This document shows positions 41,404 through 49,942 of a stretch of 64,000 bases of DNA, piece by piece. Within the stretch, counting starts at the first letter, position 1; each line of letters starts with the position of its first letter. The notes beneath the pieces are model-generated. The model was not told the DNA's origin. It did no database searches and saw only the letters and a program-made list of their open reading frames with translations. The position numbers and the translations under genes are program-made. The stretch comes from Candidatus Microbacterium colombiense (lineage in GTDB: Bacteria; Actinomycetota; Actinomycetes; Actinomycetales; Microbacteriaceae): the NCBI GenBank assembly GCA_029203165.1, contig CP119308.1, positions 496,001 to 560,000 of the forward strand, read 5' to 3'.

Positions 41404-41545
41404 CTGCGCGCGCCGCCCCCGGCACCATCCGTTCACGAAGCGTTCCATTCGGAGTACGGCGGTCTCGTAATTGCCCGTCACCTTCGGGAGTTGGAATACC
41501 GATGTTCTCGAAACACCGAGACATCCTCCCTCTCGAAAGGTCATC

Positions 41546-42448
41546 ATGCGCCGCTCCACCCTGCCCGTCGTCGGCCTCCTGGGCGTCGCCGCCCTCGCGC
41601 TCGCCGGATGCCAGAGTCCGTCCGCCGAAGCAGCCCCGGCTGATCCGAACGCCCCCATCACGATCGCCACCCTCCCCGTCGGAGATGACCCCACTGCCGA
41701 GAACCCGGTCGAGGTCTTCGCCGAGTTGCTGGAGAAGGCGACCGGCCGCGACGTCGAGATCACCGATGTGCCCGACTACCTCAGCGTCGTCGAGGCGATC
41801 CGCTCCGACCACGTCGACATCGGCATCATGAGCGGGTTCCCGTCTGCGCTCGCCGTCAACACGGGCGAGGTGGACGCGCTGGTCGCGTTCCAGGGCGACG
41901 GCAAGCCGGTCTCCACCTGCGTCGTGCTCGACGACTCGCCCATCCAGTCGGTCGAGGATCTCGAGGGCAAGACGGTCGCCTTCGCCGATCAGGCATCCAG
42001 CTCGGGATACTTCATGCCGGTGTACATGCTGCACGAGGCCGGGCTCGAACAGGGCACGGACTACGAGGCGATCTTCGCGGGCGGTCACGAGGGAAGCTTC
42101 GCGGCCCTCGAGCAGGGGCAGGTGGATGCCGCGTGCACCGCCGTCATGTTGACCCAGCTCGGTGCACCGATGTTCCCCTTCGCGGACGGCGAGTGGCGCG
42201 CGGTCGGCGAAAGCCCGGCGATGGACATCCAGGGCGCGGTCCTCGGTCGCCAGTCGCTGGATGCCGAGACGCGCAAGGTCATCCAGGACGGCATCGCCGA
42301 GGTCTTCTCACCCGAGAACGCCGAGCGTCTGGGCGCCTACGGTGCCTTCGCCGGGGCTCCGCAGACGGTCGACCCGAAGGCGTCGGCGTTCACCTCCTTC
42401 GCTGAGATCGCGGCCGTCGCCGGGGTCGAGCTCAAGGACCTCAAGTGA
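41546..42448 (+). CDS. phnD: Phosphonate-type ABC transporter substrate-binding lipoprotein
   Basis: A 300-residue PhnD/PtxB-like lipoprotein with lipobox LAGC (Cys22). Landmarks are TIATLPVGDDPTAENP, the VDIGIMSGFPSAL region and FADQASSSGYFMP, where the SSSGY-type loop binds the phosphorus oxyanion in this family. GAAAGG precedes the ATG by five bases. It is the first gene of a compact operon with ATPase, permease, phosphatase-like and TetR genes. The ligand could be a phosphonate, phosphite or organophosphate; no C-P lyase gene is present. Confidence 0.88.
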   Translation: MRRSTLPVVGLLGVAALALAGCQSPSAEAAPADPNAPITIATLPVGDDPTAENPVEVFAELLEKATGRDVEITDVPDYLSVVEAIRSDHVDIGIMSGFPSALAVNTGEVDALVAFQGDGKPVSTCVVLDDSPIQSVEDLEGKTVAFADQASSSGYFMPVYMLHEAGLEQGTDYEAIFAGGHEGSFAALEQGQVDAACTAVMLTQLGAPMFPFADGEWRAVGESPAMDIQGAVLGRQSLDAETRKVIQDGIAEVFSPENAERLGAYGAFAGAPQTVDPKASAFTSFAEIAAVAGVELKDLK

Positions 42449-43350
42449 GCCTGTCCGCTCCGCTCGCGGCATCCGCCCCGTCATCCGACGGAAACGGAGA
42501 CGAACTGCACTCGGCACGGCGCGTCATGGGCCGCCACCCCGGCACACGCGCGGATGCTCTGGGTTTCGGCACCGCCGAGCTGCGCCAGGCGCTCCCGCTG
42601 GTCTCCGTCCGCGGCCTGCAGGTCGCCTATGGCGAGAACACGGTCCTCGACGGCGTCGACCTCGACCTGTTCCCCGGCGAGATGGTCGCGCTGCTCGGTG
42701 CCTCGGGCTCGGGCAAGTCCACGCTGATGCGCAGCCTGACCGGGTTCGCGCCGATCTCCACCGGTTCGGTCCGCGTGGCCGGGCATGACGTCACGCACCT
42801 CCGACGCGGCGAGCTGCGCACGCTGCGCTCCGAGGTGGGGCAGGTGTTCCAGCAGTTCAACCTGATCCCCCGACTCAGTGTCATGACCAACGTGCTCACG
42901 GGTGCGCTCCACGGTGCAGGACCGATCAATCTCGCCGGTGGATTCTCCCGCGCGCATCGGCGACGGGCGCTCGAACTGCTCGACCGCGTCGGCATCGCCC
43001 ACAAGGCATCCGCTCCGGCACGGTCGCTCTCGGGCGGACAGCAGCAGCGCGTGGCGATCGCGAGGGCTCTGATGCAGCAGCCCACCGTGATCCTCGCCGA
43101 TGAGCCGGTCGCCTCGCTCGATCCGAAGCTCGCGGGATCGGTACTCGACCTCCTGCGGGAGATCGCCACCCAGGACGGCATCCCGGTGCTGGTGAGTCTG
43201 CACGTGCTGCCGCTCGCCCTCGCCCACAGTGACCGCATCGTGGGGTTGCGGCACGGCGAGATGATCGTCTCCGGAGCGACATCCCAGCTGGATGCCGCCG
43301 CCCTCGAAGCCCTGTACGACGACGAGGAGCACGGCGATGACGATCACTGA
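42445..43350 (+). CDS. phnC: Phosphonate-type ABC transporter ATPase
   Basis: A 301-residue ATPase of the PhnC type with Walker A GASGSGKST, the FQQFNLIPRLSVMTNVL segment typical of PhnC, signature LSGGQQQR and Walker B VILADEPVASLDP. The first 50 residues are a nonconserved extension (SLSAPLAASAPSSDGNGDE) before the domain at VSVRGLQVAYG. GTG 42445 overlaps the phnD stop (GTGA); an internal ATG at about residue 28 is an alternative start. It powers the PhnE-like permease. Confidence 0.9.
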   Translation: MSLSAPLAASAPSSDGNGDELHSARRVMGRHPGTRADALGFGTAELRQALPLVSVRGLQVAYGENTVLDGVDLDLFPGEMVALLGASGSGKSTLMRSLTGFAPISTGSVRVAGHDVTHLRRGELRTLRSEVGQVFQQFNLIPRLSVMTNVLTGALHGAGPINLAGGFSRAHRRRALELLDRVGIAHKASAPARSLSGGQQQRVAIARALMQQPTVILADEPVASLDPKLAGSVLDLLREIATQDGIPVLVSLHVLPLALAHSDRIVGLRHGEMIVSGATSQLDAAALEALYDDEEHGDDDH

Positions 43351-44173
43351 ACCACGTGCGGACCGGGCGCGCCCCGCCCTGGATCCCGCGGAGCGTGCCC
43401 GTCTGGAATCGGCCTTCCGGGTGCCGCGTGCGCGCTTCCTGATCGGCCTGCCCGTCGCCGTCCTGCTCCTGATCTGGTCGTTCAACGGAGCGCAATTCAA
43501 CTTCGTGAAGCTCGGCGAGGGCGCGGTCAACATGGGCGAGTTCCTGTCGCGCCTGTTCCCGCCGGACTTCTCGAAGATCGGCACGATCCTCGCGTTGCTG
43601 CTCGAGACCTTCCAGATGGCCGTGGTCGGAACCGTCCTCGGCGCAGTGCTGTCTCTCATCGTCGCGTTCGGGGCCACGTCCACGCTCGCCCCGAAGTGGC
43701 TGTACTACCCGACGCGCTGGGTGATGAACATCATCCGCTCGGTGCCCGATCTGGTGTTCGCGCTGATGTTCGTCTCGGCGGTCGGTCTCGGCCCCTTCGC
43801 GGGAATCCTCGCCATGACGCTCGGCTCGATCGGGTCCATCGGCAAGATCTTCGCTGAGGCCATGGAGCAGGTCGACCGAGGTCCGGTCGTCGCCATGGAG
43901 GCCGTCGGCGCGTCGAAGCGTCAGGTCATCCAATACGGCATCCTGCCGCAGGCCGCACCCCTGCTCACGTCCTACACGCTGCTGCTCTTCGAGGGGAACG
44001 TGCGCGGCGCGACAATCCTCGGGCTCGTGGGTGCCGGCGGTATCGGGCTCGAGCTGACGACCGCGATGCGCATGTACGACTACGGACACCTCAGCGCCAT
44101 CATCATCTGCATCATCGTGCTCGTCACGGCGATCGACCAGGGCAGTGCCCTCATCCGAAGGAGAATCACATGA
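43337..44173 (+). CDS. phnE: Phosphonate-type ABC transporter permease
   Basis: A 278-residue membrane protein of the PhnE family; the core motif is IRSVPDLVFALMFVSAVGLGPFAG and the EAA loop is VVAMEAVGASKRQVIQYGILPQ. GATILGLVGAGGIG is another family signature. About 45 cytoplasmic residues precede the first helix. It overlaps phnC by 14 bases and its stop overlaps the phosphatase-like gene by four. It is a single permease and probably forms a homodimer. Confidence 0.92.
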   Translation: MTITEPRADRARPALDPAERARLESAFRVPRARFLIGLPVAVLLLIWSFNGAQFNFVKLGEGAVNMGEFLSRLFPPDFSKIGTILALLLETFQMAVVGTVLGAVLSLIVAFGATSTLAPKWLYYPTRWVMNIIRSVPDLVFALMFVSAVGLGPFAGILAMTLGSIGSIGKIFAEAMEQVDRGPVVAMEAVGASKRQVIQYGILPQAAPLLTSYTLLLFEGNVRGATILGLVGAGGIGLELTTAMRMYDYGHLSAIIICIIVLVTAIDQGSALIRRRIT

Positions 44174-44937
44174 CCACCATCGACACCGACCTCATCCTCA
44201 GCGCGCCGGTGAACCTGCGCGACCTCGGCGGCATCTCGATCGATGGCGGCGCGCTCCGTGAAGGACTCGCCATCCGTACCGACGACCTCGCCTACGTGAC
44301 GGAGGAGGTCGCCAGCCAGCTCGTCGACGGCGGCCTGACCGCGATCATCGACCTGCGCTCGCCCCTCGAGGTATCCGTCACCGGCCGCGGCCCGCTGGGG
44401 GAGTACCCGGTCGCGTACCATCACCTGCCGCTCATCGCGGATGTGGGCGAGTCGATGGACCGGGAGCACCCTGCACTCACCCACGAGGCGATGGGACTCA
44501 TGTACCAGCGCATGGTCGCGGCTGCCGCACCCCAGCTCGTGACTGCGCTCAACGTGATCGCGCACACTCCGGGCGCTGCGGCGTTCCACTGTGCAGCAGG
44601 GCGCGATCGAACCGGCGTGCTGGCGGCGATGCTGCTGCTCGCACTGGGGGCGGACGACGACGACATCGTCGCCGACTACGCCCGCACGGGCGACAACATG
44701 GTCGCCATCATGGAGCGCACGGCGCCCGTGATGGGTGCGATGTGGAAGGCGCTGGGCTTCGATGCCGAGGCGGTCGGCAAGACCTCGTCGCTGCTGGAGG
44801 GCTCGATGGACGTGTCGATGCGCAGCCTGCTCGACACGCTCCGTGCGCAGCACGGCGATCCGCTGGCTCCGTTGCGGGCCGCAGGCCTGTCGGATGCGAC
44901 GATCAGTCGGCTGCGCGAGCGGGCGCTGGCCGCGTGA
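44170..44937 (+). CDS. Tyrosine-phosphatase-like protein (DSP3 family)
   Basis: A 255-residue protein with the conserved opening NLRDLGGISIDGGALREGLAIRTD and the CX5R phosphatase loop HCAAGRDRTG (Cys141, Arg147). This is the family (PF13350-type) of PtpA-like and phosphatidylinositol/phosphate-ester phosphatases. No signal peptide, so it acts in the cytoplasm. Its four-base overlap with phnE and the following TetR gene shows it belongs to the import operon, and it could release phosphate from an imported phosphate or phosphonate ester. That substrate is an inference from context. Confidence 0.88.
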   Translation: MTTIDTDLILSAPVNLRDLGGISIDGGALREGLAIRTDDLAYVTEEVASQLVDGGLTAIIDLRSPLEVSVTGRGPLGEYPVAYHHLPLIADVGESMDREHPALTHEAMGLMYQRMVAAAAPQLVTALNVIAHTPGAAAFHCAAGRDRTGVLAAMLLLALGADDDDIVADYARTGDNMVAIMERTAPVMGAMWKALGFDAEAVGKTSSLLEGSMDVSMRSLLDTLRAQHGDPLAPLRAAGLSDATISRLRERALAA

Positions 44938-45563
44938 CAGTCACGCAGACGGATGCCGGGGCCGCGGTTCGCCGCCGCCCCGGTCGCCCGCGTGATGAGG
45001 AGATCGACGGGCAGATCGTCGCGGCGACGCTCGAGGTCATCGATGCGGGCGAGGAGGTCACGGTCTCGCGGGTCGTCGCCGGGAGCGGAGTGAGCCGGGC
45101 GGCGCTGTATCGACGGTGGCCGTCGCTCACACTGCTGATCGCGGCGGCGCTCGACGTCGGTCGCGAGGTGCCGCCGGAGTTCCCTGCGGATGCCGATCTG
45201 CGCGAGATCCTGCTGACGGGACTCGGGCTGGGCTCGGACGGCGTCGCGCCCTCGGCACCCGGCTACTCCGAGGAGCGGTTCCGACAGCGCATCCGGCTCG
45301 TGATGAGCGATCGGACGCTGCAGAAGACCTACTGGGAGTCGCACGTGTCGCGTCGGCGCGTTCCGCTGCTGAACGCGCTGCGCGTGGGGATGGCTCGGGG
45401 CGAGCTGCGCTCCGACCTCGATGTGGATGCGTGCTTCGATGCGATCGCGGGGGTCGCCTACTACCAGCTGGTCGTGCGTGGCGATCGGATCAGCGACCCC
45501 GCCGTCGTGGCACGACTTCGAGCCGCGATCGAGGTGATCTGGCGCGGCATGGTAGCCCGCTGA
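44934..45563 (+). CDS. TetR family regulator of the phn-type operon
   Basis: A 209-residue regulator with basic N-terminus RRRPGRPRDEEIDG and HTH VTVSRVVAGSGVSRAALYRRWPSL. The C-terminal domain resembles TetR_C members with FRQRIRLVMSDRTLQKTYWE. GTG 44934 overlaps the phosphatase gene stop. Being the last gene of the operon, it most likely regulates the operon's promoter upstream of 41546. Operon repressors of this type usually sense the substrate or a product. Confidence 0.85.
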   Translation: MTVTQTDAGAAVRRRPGRPRDEEIDGQIVAATLEVIDAGEEVTVSRVVAGSGVSRAALYRRWPSLTLLIAAALDVGREVPPEFPADADLREILLTGLGLGSDGVAPSAPGYSEERFRQRIRLVMSDRTLQKTYWESHVSRRRVPLLNALRVGMARGELRSDLDVDACFDAIAGVAYYQLVVRGDRISDPAVVARLRAAIEVIWRGMVAR

Positions 45564-45597
45564 CCGGTGGTTCGCGACGCCGCGCAGCGGACGCTAC

Positions 45598-45761
45598 GCC
45601 CTTCACGCCCGACCTCGGCGGCACGGGCACGCGCCTCGGCATCGGTGTCACCGCCGCATCCCGTTCATAACTCCGGAGAATCTGCACCCGGGCTCGGTCG
45701 CACTCGCGTGATTACGGGGGTCTCGGATGAAGAGGCCGACGTTTTTGAGGAGTTATGAACG
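45598..45761. repeat. Right direct repeat bracketing the phn operon, with TIR family 1 copy 3
   Basis: 45598-45631 repeats 34 bases of the dehydrogenase 3' end (encoding PFTPDLGGTGT), 45630-45661 repeats 41272-41303, and 45662-45761 is the third TIR element (ends CGTTCATAACTCC and complement). Left half of the TIR interior (GGAGAATCTGCACCCGGGCTC) equals copy 2; the centre (GCGTGATTACGGGG) is closer to copy 1. The dehydrogenase piece is not part of a gene here. Confidence 0.8.
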
Positions 45762-45837
45762 CGGACTCGGGATGCCGACGTTCTCGAGTGTGATGGGCAT
45801 GGGGTGGATGCTACTCGTGAGCGCCGCTCGTGCACAC

Positions 45838-46188
45838 CTAGCGCCCGAGCTTCTCCGCACACGCGACGCAGTGCTCCGCAAAGGGGCGCACGGCCAGACG
45901 GGCCGCGGGGATCGGCCGTCCGCAGCGCGCGCAGATGCCGTACGTGCCGGCATCCATCCGGGCGAGCGCGTCGTCGACCTGGTGGAGTTCGGATGCCGCG
46001 GCCTCGGCGAGCCCGGTCAGGCGAGACCATTCCGACGACAGGGTGACACCTTCGGGGTCGTGCTCGTCGTCGTCGTTCGACCCCGCGCGATCGTGCGTGA
46101 GCTCCGCGAGCACGGCCGAGGTGGCCGCCACCCGCGCCTCCGCCTGCGCGCGCAGGTCCGAGAGGAGCGCACGCGGATCGGAGGTCAT
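45838..46188 (-). CDS. TraR/DksA family zinc-finger protein
   Basis: A 116-residue protein: an N-terminal helical coiled coil (about 1-75, with EHDPEGVTLSSEWSRLTGL) and a C-terminal C4 zinc finger (GICARCGRPIPAARLAVRPF and CVACAE). This is the DksA/TraR layout; family members enter the RNA polymerase secondary channel. The typical DxxDxA tip of true DksA is replaced by DDALARMD-type text, so a stringent-response function is uncertain. ATG 46186-46188 chosen because it starts the helical domain. Confidence 0.85.
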   Translation of the reverse strand: MTSDPRALLSDLRAQAEARVAATSAVLAELTHDRAGSNDDDEHDPEGVTLSSEWSRLTGLAEAAASELHQVDDALARMDAGTYGICARCGRPIPAARLAVRPFAEHCVACAEKLGR

Positions 46189-46229
46189 GCGCCCACTGTA
46201 GGCCGGGGCTCCGACGTCCCGGGAAACCC

Positions 46230-46397
46230 TCAGCCGAGGATCAGCGAGATCACGGTCGCGCCGCCGCCACCGAGGATCAGCGCGATGATGACCGTCCACG
46301 CCACGATGCGGATGCGGCGGTTGCGTCGCTCGCCGAGGTCGCCGTAGTCCTCGCTGGGCTCCGGACGCCCCGGCTCCGGCCGGCTGACCTCGCTCAT
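46230..46397 (-). CDS. Small single-pass membrane protein
   Basis: A 55-residue protein; residues 1-28 are hydrophilic (PEPGRPEPSEDYGDLGERRNRR) and 29-55 form one membrane helix (IVAWTVIIALILGGGGATVISLILG). Its start overlaps the purL stop by four bases (ATGA), so it is translated with purL. No known function. Confidence 0.65.
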   Translation of the reverse strand: MSEVSRPEPGRPEPSEDYGDLGERRNRRIRIVAWTVIIALILGGGGATVISLILG

Positions 46398-48724
46398 GCG
46401 CTGACCGGTTCCGTGACCGTGGGGCCGAAGTACGACGGCAGGGTCGAGGTCGAGTGCTCGCGCAGCTCGGCGACCGACGCCGTGAAGACGCCCTGCACCT
46501 CGAGCTGCGGTTCGCTGTCGGTCACGCCGATGCGCAGCACGGGGTAGCCCCGGCCCTCGCACAGGCCCTGGAACTTCACGTCGTCCTCACGGGGGACAGT
46601 CACGATGACGCGGCCGGTCGACTCCGAGAAGAGGGCGGATGCGGCATCCACTCCGTCGCGTTCGATGATCTCGTTCAACCACACGCGGGCGCCGACGCCG
46701 AAGCGCATGACGCCCTCGGCGAGAGCCTGGCCGAGGCCACCCTCGGAGAGGTCGTGGGCGGACGAGATCAGCCATTCGTCGCGCGCTGCCGAGAGCAGGC
46801 CGGCGAGGCGCTTCTCGCCCGCGAGGTCGACCTTCGGGGGGAGCCCGCCGAGGTGCTGGTGCACGACGTCGGCCCAGGCCGAGCCGGAGAGCTCGGTGGA
46901 GGTGGTGCCGAGCAGGTAGATGTTCTGACCGATGTCCTGCCAGCCCGACGGGATGCGGCGCGAGACGTCGTCGATGATGCCGAGCACGCCCACGAGCGGG
47001 GTCGGGTGGATCGGCACGTCGCCGGTCTGGTTGTAGAACGAGACGTTGCCGCCGGTGACCGGGGTGCCCAGTTCGTAGCATCCGTCGGCGAGGCCGTCGA
47101 CCGTCTGGCCGAACTGCCACATGACCTCGGGGTTCTCGGGAGAGCCGAAGTTGAGGCAGTCGGTGATCGCGGTCGGCACGGCGCCGGTGACGGCGACGTT
47201 GCGGTACGCCTCGACCAGGGCGATCTGCGCGCCGGCGTACGGGTCGAGCTGGCTGTATCGGCCGTTCGCGTCGGTCGAGATCGCGAAGCCCAGGCCCGAC
47301 TCCTCGTCGACGCGGATCATGCCGGCGTCGTCGGGGAAGCTCAGGGCGGTGTTGCCGAGCACGTAGTAGTCGTACTGGTTCGTGATCCAGCTCGTGTCGG
47401 CCAGGTTCGGCGAGGCGACCAGGTTCAGGAACTGCTCGCGCAGCACCTCGGGCTCGGAGGAGCGGGGCAGGTTCTCGGCGGCATCCGCCTGGAGTGCGTC
47501 GATCCACGTCGGGTAGGCGACCGGACGGTCGTAGACCGGGCCGTCGACCGCGACGGTCGAGGGGTCGACGTCGACGATGCGCTCGCCCTGCCAGTCGATG
47601 ATGAGGCGTCCGTCGCCGGTGACCTCGCCGAGCACCGAGGTCTCGACGTCCCACTTCTCGACGACCGCGAGGAACGCGTCGAGCTTCTCGGGGGCGACGA
47701 TCGCCATCATGCGCTCCTGAGACTCCGACATGAGGATCTCTTCGGCGGTCAGGGTGGGGTCGCGCAGCAGCACGTTGTCGAGCGAGACCTTCATGCCGCT
47801 GTTGCCGTTGGCCGCGAGCTCACTGGTCGCGCACGAGATGCCGGCCGCGCCCAGGTCCTGGATCGCCTCGACGAGCTCGCCGCGGTACAGCTCGAGGCAG
47901 CACTCGATGAGCACCTTCTCGGCGAAGGGGTCGCCGACCTGCACCGCGGGGCGCTTGGTCGGGCCGCCGTCGGCGAACGTGTCGGATGCCAGGATGCTGG
48001 CGCCGCCGATGCCGTCGCCACCCGTACGGGCACCGAACAGCACGACCTTGTTGCCGACGCCGGTCGCGTTGGCGAGCTTGAGGTCTTCGTGGCGCAGCAC
48101 GCCCACCGCGAGGGCGTTCACGAGCGGGTTCGCCTGGTAGACCGCGTCGAACACGGTCTCGCCGCCGATGTTCGGCAGGCCCAGGCAGTTGCCGTAGAAG
48201 CTGATGCCGCTCGTCACGCCGTGCACGACGCGGGCGGTGTCGGGGTGGTCGACCGCACCGAAGCGGAGAGCATCCATGACCGCGACCGGGCGAGCGCCCA
48301 TCGAGATGATGTCGCGGACGATCCCGCCGACGCCCGTCGCCGCACCCTGGAAGGGCTCGATGAACGAGGGGTGGTTGTGCGACTCGGCCTTGAAGGTGAC
48401 GGCCCAGCCCTCGCCGACGTCGACGACGCCCGCGTTCTGGCCCATGCCCACCATGAGGCGTTCCTTCATCTCGTCGCTGACCTTCTGGCCGAAGCGACGC
48501 AGGTAGTTCTTGCTGCTCTTGTACGAGCAGTGCTCCGACCACATCACGGAGTACATGGCGAGCTCACCCGAAGTGGGGCGGCGGCCGAGGATCTCCTTGA
48601 TGCGCGCGTACTCGTCGGGCTTGAGTCCGAGGGCGCCGTAGGGCTGCTCCTTCTCGGGCGTCGCGATCGCGTTCTCGACGGAGTCGGGGACGTGCTTGTG
48701 GGAAGGTGCAGGGGCGGTGGTCAC
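46394..48724 (-). CDS. purL: Phosphoribosylformylglycinamidine synthase subunit PurL
   Basis: A 776-residue FGAM synthase large subunit (small PurL type without glutaminase domain). It catalyses ATP-dependent amination of FGAR in purine biosynthesis, with PurQ and PurS supplied elsewhere. Landmarks are SEHCSYKSSKNYLRRF, KAESHNHPSFIEPFQGAATGVGGI, DLGAAGISCATSE and SESQERMM. GTG 48722-48724 is chosen because GGAG lies five bases upstream; GTG at 48730 would touch that site. No purine riboswitch is visible in the short upstream gap. The small membrane protein gene follows. Confidence 0.96.
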   Translation of the reverse strand: MTTAPAPSHKHVPDSVENAIATPEKEQPYGALGLKPDEYARIKEILGRRPTSGELAMYSVMWSEHCSYKSSKNYLRRFGQKVSDEMKERLMVGMGQNAGVVDVGEGWAVTFKAESHNHPSFIEPFQGAATGVGGIVRDIISMGARPVAVMDALRFGAVDHPDTARVVHGVTSGISFYGNCLGLPNIGGETVFDAVYQANPLVNALAVGVLRHEDLKLANATGVGNKVVLFGARTGGDGIGGASILASDTFADGGPTKRPAVQVGDPFAEKVLIECCLELYRGELVEAIQDLGAAGISCATSELAANGNSGMKVSLDNVLLRDPTLTAEEILMSESQERMMAIVAPEKLDAFLAVVEKWDVETSVLGEVTGDGRLIIDWQGERIVDVDPSTVAVDGPVYDRPVAYPTWIDALQADAAENLPRSSEPEVLREQFLNLVASPNLADTSWITNQYDYYVLGNTALSFPDDAGMIRVDEESGLGFAISTDANGRYSQLDPYAGAQIALVEAYRNVAVTGAVPTAITDCLNFGSPENPEVMWQFGQTVDGLADGCYELGTPVTGGNVSFYNQTGDVPIHPTPLVGVLGIIDDVSRRIPSGWQDIGQNIYLLGTTSTELSGSAWADVVHQHLGGLPPKVDLAGEKRLAGLLSAARDEWLISSAHDLSEGGLGQALAEGVMRFGVGARVWLNEIIERDGVDAASALFSESTGRVIVTVPREDDVKFQGLCEGRGYPVLRIGVTDSEPQLEVQGVFTASVAELREHSTSTLPSYFGPTVTEPVSA

Positions 48725-48833
48725 GCGCACTCCAAAGGAAGGGGCCGGCGGGGCGGTTCCAGTCTACCGGGGCGGGGTGCGGCCCCGGTTCCGCCTGCGG
48801 TGTCGCGCCCTCCCCGGCCTCTAGGGTGGCGGT

Positions 48834-49911
48834 ATGCGCCTGCGTCCTCTCGCCCTTCTCGCCGTCGTCGCTGTGCTGATGGTGACGGGATGCGCACCGG
48901 AGGCAGAGGTGGCCCCGAGCCCCTCGCCGTCGGCCGCGAGTCCGACTCCGACCCCGACTCCGACCGAAGAGCCCATCGTCGCCCCGACTCCCGCCTTCGA
49001 TGTGACCTGCGACGACGTGAACGCGGTCATGGCGGATCTGATGGGTGCTGCGGTGGGAGGCGAGAAGGACAGTCTCGGCCTGACGTCGTCGCCGAACTGG
49101 TACCCCCGGCCCTGCTCAGCACATGATGCAGCGTGCCGGGGGGATCGCGTGTTCGGCCGGTGATCTGGCCGCAAGTGATCCGGAGTCGTCGCCCGAGACG
49201 TACTGGGAAGTCGTGATCCTTCCGGATGCGCAGCTGATCGTCGATGGGGCCGACGGACGCGGCGCGGGAGGAAACACAGACCTGCGCTTCGACTGCGACA
49301 GCGGCAGTTGCATCGCGGTGCTCCGCGACGGTGACGTGCTGTTGACTGCCTCGGTCAATTCACCTGCGCTGGCCGCGGGTGATGCCGACCGCGTGCGCCA
49401 GGCGTTGGAAGGGGTCCTGGCGTCTGCCGTCGGAACCCTCCGCGAGTTCGACTACGGATCCAGTGAGATCGCGGCCGCGGACTGCGAGTCGCTGCTCACC
49501 GCCGAAGAGGTCGCCACGCAGCTGGATACCCACGTCGAGATCGTCGACTTCGCGCAGCTGGGCGGCTGGGGCATCCCTGCCGAGGCGTATTTCGTCAACG
49601 GCGGCGGGAGGCTGTGCATGTACGCCGAGGGGCCGGACGTCTACAACGATGCGACCTTCATCGCCCTCACCACGCTCCCCTCGGGGGCATGGGCGTTCGA
49701 GACCCTCGCCGGCGAGACCCCGGCCACGGTCGTCGGGGCGGATGCCGCGCTCGCCGGAGTCGATTACTACGGCCGGTCCGTGCTGGATGTGCGCGTCGGG
49801 CTGGACTGGCTCCGGTTCACCGCCTTCGAGAGTGCGCCCGCCTCGTCGCTCACTCCAGTGGCGGAGATGGCTGTCGAGCACCTGACGCGGGGGATTCCCG
49901 CTCCGCAGTGA
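48834..49911 (+). pseudogene. Lipoprotein gene interrupted by a +1 frameshift in a C5 tract
   Basis: The first part (48834 to about 49103) encodes a lipoprotein signal (MVTGC, Cys20) and a Pro/Ser/Thr linker; the second part (about 49104-49911) continues in the next frame with TYWEVVILPDAQLIVDGADG and FDYGSSEIAAADCESLL to the end PAPQ. The frames join at the run CCCCC (49103-49107): with four C the text reads NWYPGPAQHMMQRAGG without a break, giving a protein of about 358 residues. Cysteines and the two related halves suggest a secreted two-domain protein of unknown function. It may be a sequencing error, a phase-variable gene or a true pseudogene. As it stands, only 109 residues are made. 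Confidence 0.75.
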
Positions 49912-49942
49912 GTCCGCGCCTCGGGGACCGGGGGTCGCGGCC

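Noticed and set aside
46454..49126. 890-codon plus-strand open frame opposite purL
   Set aside because: Pure antisense shadow in high-GC DNA; purL on the minus strand has all family motifs.
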